Positions 63,701 through 64,000 of a stretch of DNA of 64,000 bases are shown here, piece by piece. A program made the translations under genes and the position numbers. Positions within the stretch are counted from its first letter, which is position 1. Each line of letters begins with the position of its first letter. Origin of the DNA: AC-49 sp963766605 (lineage in GTDB: Bacteria; Actinomycetota; Thermoleophilia; Solirubrobacterales; Solirubrobacteraceae); contig CAVYAT010000007.1 in assembly GCA_963766605.1 (NCBI GenBank), positions 1 through 64,000 of the forward strand. The letters are read 5' to 3'. The notes under the pieces were generated by a model. The model did not search any database. It had not been told where the DNA came from and saw only the letters and a program-made list of their open reading frames with translations.

Positions 63701-64000
63701 ATCGAGCGCGTCACCGTCGCTGTCATCGGCGCCGGGCACGCCGGACTCGCGGCAAGCCACTTCCTGAGCGAGCGGTCGATCGATCATGTCGTGCTCGAGC
63801 GCGGCGAGCTGGCGAACTCCTGGCGCCGCGAGCGCTGGGACTCCCTGCGGCTGCTGACCCCCAACTGGCAGAGCCGGCTGCCGGGAGCCCCCTACGAAGG
63901 CGATGATCCCGACGGCTACATGACGTCGGCCGAGGTCGTCGACCTCATCGTCGGATTCGCGGCCCGCAGCCGCGCCCCCGTTCGCACCGCGACGAACGTG
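63701..64000 (+). CDS. FAD-dependent monooxygenase-like protein, 5' part only
   Basis: The first ~100 residues of a flavin-binding monooxygenase (CzcO-like): VAVIGAGHAGLAASHFLSER (GxGxxG), DHVVLERGELANSWRRERWD and LRLLTPNWQSRLPG, then the window ends. No ATG, GTG or TTG exists in frame between the OsmC stop and the Rossmann motif. The best-placed start is ATC 63701, seven bases after GAGGA (63689-63693) and two codons before the expected N-terminus. Either a rare ATC start is used or a base is misread. Probably co-transcribed with osmC. Confidence 0.7.
   Translation, partial: MERVTVAVIGAGHAGLAASHFLSERSIDHVVLERGELANSWRRERWDSLRLLTPNWQSRLPGAPYEGDDPDGYMTSAEVVDLIVGFAARSRAPVRTATNV

Overview
The window looks like a chromosomal stretch of a very GC-rich actinobacterium, most probably from the Solirubrobacterales (Thermoleophilia). 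This is inferred from base composition, GTG/TTG starts, gene content (B12-dependent ribonucleotide reductase, DUF892/PRC-barrel stress genes, three-gene glycolate oxidase) and a secreted protein whose C-terminal domain is of a type I associate with that order. No phage, transposase, integrase or CRISPR array was seen.

0-15 kb is a sugar-use region. A leftward ABC transporter operon (binding protein, permease, ATPase) continues into ribulokinase (araB) and an L-arabinose isomerase-like gene cut by the window edge. It diverges from a rightward LacI repressor - UDP-sugar pyrophosphorylase - galactokinase operon, with a LacI-type palindrome between them. Next come a wrecked alditol oxidase, an aldo/keto reductase and a leftward relic of a xylose-type operon: a regulator fragment, a permease tail behind an apparent signal-peptide start, an SDR, one intact and one broken Gfo/Idh oxidoreductase. 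Frameshifts are concentrated here; most other long genes are intact.

15-35 kb is mostly housekeeping: rhomboid protease, PLDc_N/SHOCT membrane protein, a beta-oxidation operon (thiolase, FadB-type protein, ring-cleaving dioxygenase) opposite a TetR regulator, a truncated decarboxylase, two tandem six-cysteine secreted proteins, a phosphatase, NrdJ, and a tightly overlapping operon tmk - coiled-coil protein - membrane protein - glutaminase/STAS/cNMP fusion. HolB starts 17 bp from tmk on the other strand. A secreted beta-helix protein, UppP and tRNA-Thr(CGT) follow.

35-48 kb holds a P450, a 1391-residue secreted protein, and an operon of SMP-30 lactonase with glycolate oxidase GlcDEF, followed by a phytoene-dehydrogenase-like flavoprotein. 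47.7-51.3 kb is a cluster of small stress-type proteins (SRPBCC, DUF892, a ferritin-like helical protein, DUF2294/MpsC, STAS, PRC-barrel). 51.4-56.7 kb is an MacB-like ABC exporter facing a NarL-type two-component system, with a predicted 31-residue ORF between them. 57.6-63.1 kb is sulfur amino-acid metabolism: cbs-metB rightward against metX-metY-CoA-binding protein leftward. OsmC and a partial flavoprotein close the window.

A recurring signature runs through the window: a TANNNT -10 hexamer usually exactly six bases before the start codon, as expected for leaderless mRNAs. It decides several start sites and exposes the 31-residue ORF.
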